7,883 nt of DNA, taken from positions 1 to 7,883 of the forward strand of contig JBPBQT010000019.1 in the NCBI GenBank assembly GCA_050955065.1, written 5' to 3'. Positions 6,775 through 7,883 of this stretch are shown here, in pieces. Source of the DNA: Robbsia sp050955065 (GTDB lineage Bacteria; Pseudomonadota; Gammaproteobacteria; Burkholderiales; Burkholderiaceae). Position 1 is the stretch's first letter, and every line of letters begins with the position of its first letter. A model generated the notes under the pieces. That model was not told the DNA's origin. It worked only from the letters and a program-made list of their open reading frames with translations, and ran no database searches. A program made the translations under genes and the position numbers.

Positions 6775-7883
6775 ATGCCCGACTTGCTCGCCCATCTCAA
6801 TCCCGAACAGCTCGCCGCGGTCACGCTGCCCAACGAATCGGCGCTGATCCTGGCAGGCGCGGGCAGCGGCAAGACGCGCGTGCTGATCACGCGCATCGCC
6901 TGGCTGATCGAAGGCCGTCAGGTCAGTCCCTCGGGCGTGCTCGGCGTGACCTTCACGAACAAGGCCGCGAAGGAGATGCTCACGCGACTCACGACGCTGC
7001 TGCCGATCAACACCCGCGGCATGTGGATCGGCACCTTCCACGGCCTGTGCAACCGGCTGCTGCGCACGCACTACCGCGAGGCCGGCCTGCCGCAGGCGTT
7101 CCAGATCCTCGACACGGCCGACCAGCTGTCGTCGATCAAGCGCCTGCTGAAGGGGCTGAACGTCGACGAGGAGAAATACCCGCCGAAGAACCTGCAGTAC
7201 TTCATCAACAACGCGAAGGAGGAGGCGCTGCGTCCGGATCAGGTCGAGGCCAACGACGCGTTCAACCGCAAGTTCGTCGAACTGTACGCCGCGTACGAGG
7301 CGCAGTGCCAGCGCGAGGGCGTGGTCGATTTCGCCGAGCTGCTGCTGCGCAGCTACGAACTGCTGAGCCGCGACGTGTCGCTGCGCCAGCATTACCAGGC
7401 GCGCTTCTCGCATATCCTCGTCGACGAGTTCCAGGATACGAACCGCCTGCAGTACGCGTGGCTGAAGCTGCTGGCGGGCGAGCACAATTCGATCTTTGCC
7501 GTGGGCGACGACGACCAGAGCATCTACGCGTTCCGCGGCGCGAACGTGGGCAACATGCGCGACTTCGAACGCGAGTTCCACGTGCGGCATCTGATCAAGC
7601 TCGAACAGAACTACCGCTCGCACGGCCATATCCTCGACGCGGCGAACATCCTGATCGCCAACAATTCGAAGCGGCTCGGCAAGAACCTGCGCACCGACGC
7701 GGGCTTCGGCGAGCCGGTGCGGGTCTACGAGGCCGCCACCGACCTGCAGGAAGCGAGCTGGCTGGTCGAGGAGATGCGCGCGCTGATCAATCAGGGCGTG
7801 TCGCGTCTGGAGATCGCGGTGCTGTACCGCAGCAACGCGCAGTCGCGGGTGGTCGAGCACGCGCTGGTGGCCGCGGGCATCGC
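6775..7883 (+). CDS. uvrD: UvrD/Rep-type ATP-dependent DNA helicase, N-terminal part (3' end off the window)
   Basis: This is a superfamily 1A 3'-to-5' helicase acting in nucleotide excision repair, mismatch repair and removal of replication obstacles. The 369 codons seen are roughly half of a full UvrD (E. coli 720 residues). Motifs in order are the Q-motif LNPEQLAAV (8-16), Walker A AGAGSGKT (27-34), motif Ia TFTNKAAKEM (59-68), GTFHGLCNRLLR (86-97), the Walker B/DExx box VDEFQDTN (216-223), motif III GDDDQSIYAFRGA (244-256) and motif IV QNYRS (278-282). Motifs V and VI would lie past the right edge. The start MPDLLAHLNPEQ at 6775 fits the family, although its ribosome site is weak (GGA at 6761-6763, 11 bases upstream). 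It is transcribed away from valS from the shared 71-base gap. UvrD is favoured over Rep or PcrA by overall resemblance to Burkholderia UvrD as I recall it, and the unseen C-terminus would settle this. Confidence 0.92.
   Translation, partial: MPDLLAHLNPEQLAAVTLPNESALILAGAGSGKTRVLITRIAWLIEGRQVSPSGVLGVTFTNKAAKEMLTRLTTLLPINTRGMWIGTFHGLCNRLLRTHYREAGLPQAFQILDTADQLSSIKRLLKGLNVDEEKYPPKNLQYFINNAKEEALRPDQVEANDAFNRKFVELYAAYEAQCQREGVVDFAELLLRSYELLSRDVSLRQHYQARFSHILVDEFQDTNRLQYAWLKLLAGEHNSIFAVGDDDQSIYAFRGANVGNMRDFEREFHVRHLIKLEQNYRSHGHILDAANILIANNSKRLGKNLRTDAGFGEPVRVYEAATDLQEASWLVEEMRALINQGVSRLEIAVLYRSNAQSRVVEHALVAAGI

Noticed and set aside
4944..6896. 650-codon open frame on the - strand, overlapping valS in another frame
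   Set aside because: The product is Arg/Ala/Gly-rich low complexity typical of an out-of-frame reading, and it runs across the divergent promoter into uvrD.
6742..7860. 372-codon open frame on the - strand, opposite uvrD
   Set aside because: The + strand of this region encodes all the expected N-terminal UvrD motifs. The antisense product has no recognisable family.
1..7883. Mobile element, CRISPR array, tRNA/rRNA gene or phage remnant
   Set aside because: I saw no long direct or inverted repeats, transposase motifs, spaced repeats or tRNA-like folds. The window is tightly packed with conserved housekeeping genes.

Overview
The window is GC-rich (about two thirds G+C by eye) and densely coded. 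The gene order is alaS, L-threonine aldolase and a TusA-like gene on the + strand, galU and valS on the - strand, then uvrD on the + strand. The order and the protein sequences point to a beta-proteobacterium of the Burkholderiaceae (Burkholderia/Paraburkholderia relatives). That placement rests on recalled family sequences, not on a search, and I cannot name the species.

Layout. Positions 2-1231 hold the C-terminal half of alanyl-tRNA synthetase, cut by the left edge, followed by a compact intrinsic terminator at 1247-1269. Positions 1289-2362 encode a PLP-dependent low-specificity L-threonine aldolase, and 2426-2656 a 76-residue TusA/SirA-like sulfur carrier. A convergent gap at 2657-2755 carries the galU terminator. 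GalU (UTP-glucose-1-phosphate uridylyltransferase, 2756-3637) and ValS (valyl-tRNA synthetase, 3680-6703) are read on the - strand with a 42-base gap between them. A 71-base divergent gap (6704-6774) with a palindromic -10-like box separates valS from uvrD. UvrD/Rep-type DNA helicase (6775 to the right edge) is cut after its first 369 residues.

How the genes fit together. This is housekeeping DNA: two editing-competent tRNA synthetases, an amino-acid lyase, a sulfur carrier, a sugar-nucleotide enzyme for cell-surface polysaccharide, and a repair helicase. Nothing indicates a mobile element, CRISPR array, phage, RNA gene or defence system. I found no convincing undescribed system.

The points that deserve a second look are small. 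They are Ala/Gly/Ser/Asp-rich extensions in ValS and the aldolase, a patch of low GC and rare codons at the 3' end of valS that runs into a likely galU promoter, the overlapping divergent -10 boxes between valS and uvrD, and a terminator lying almost against the aldolase start. No stretch longer than 300 bases lacks a gene.
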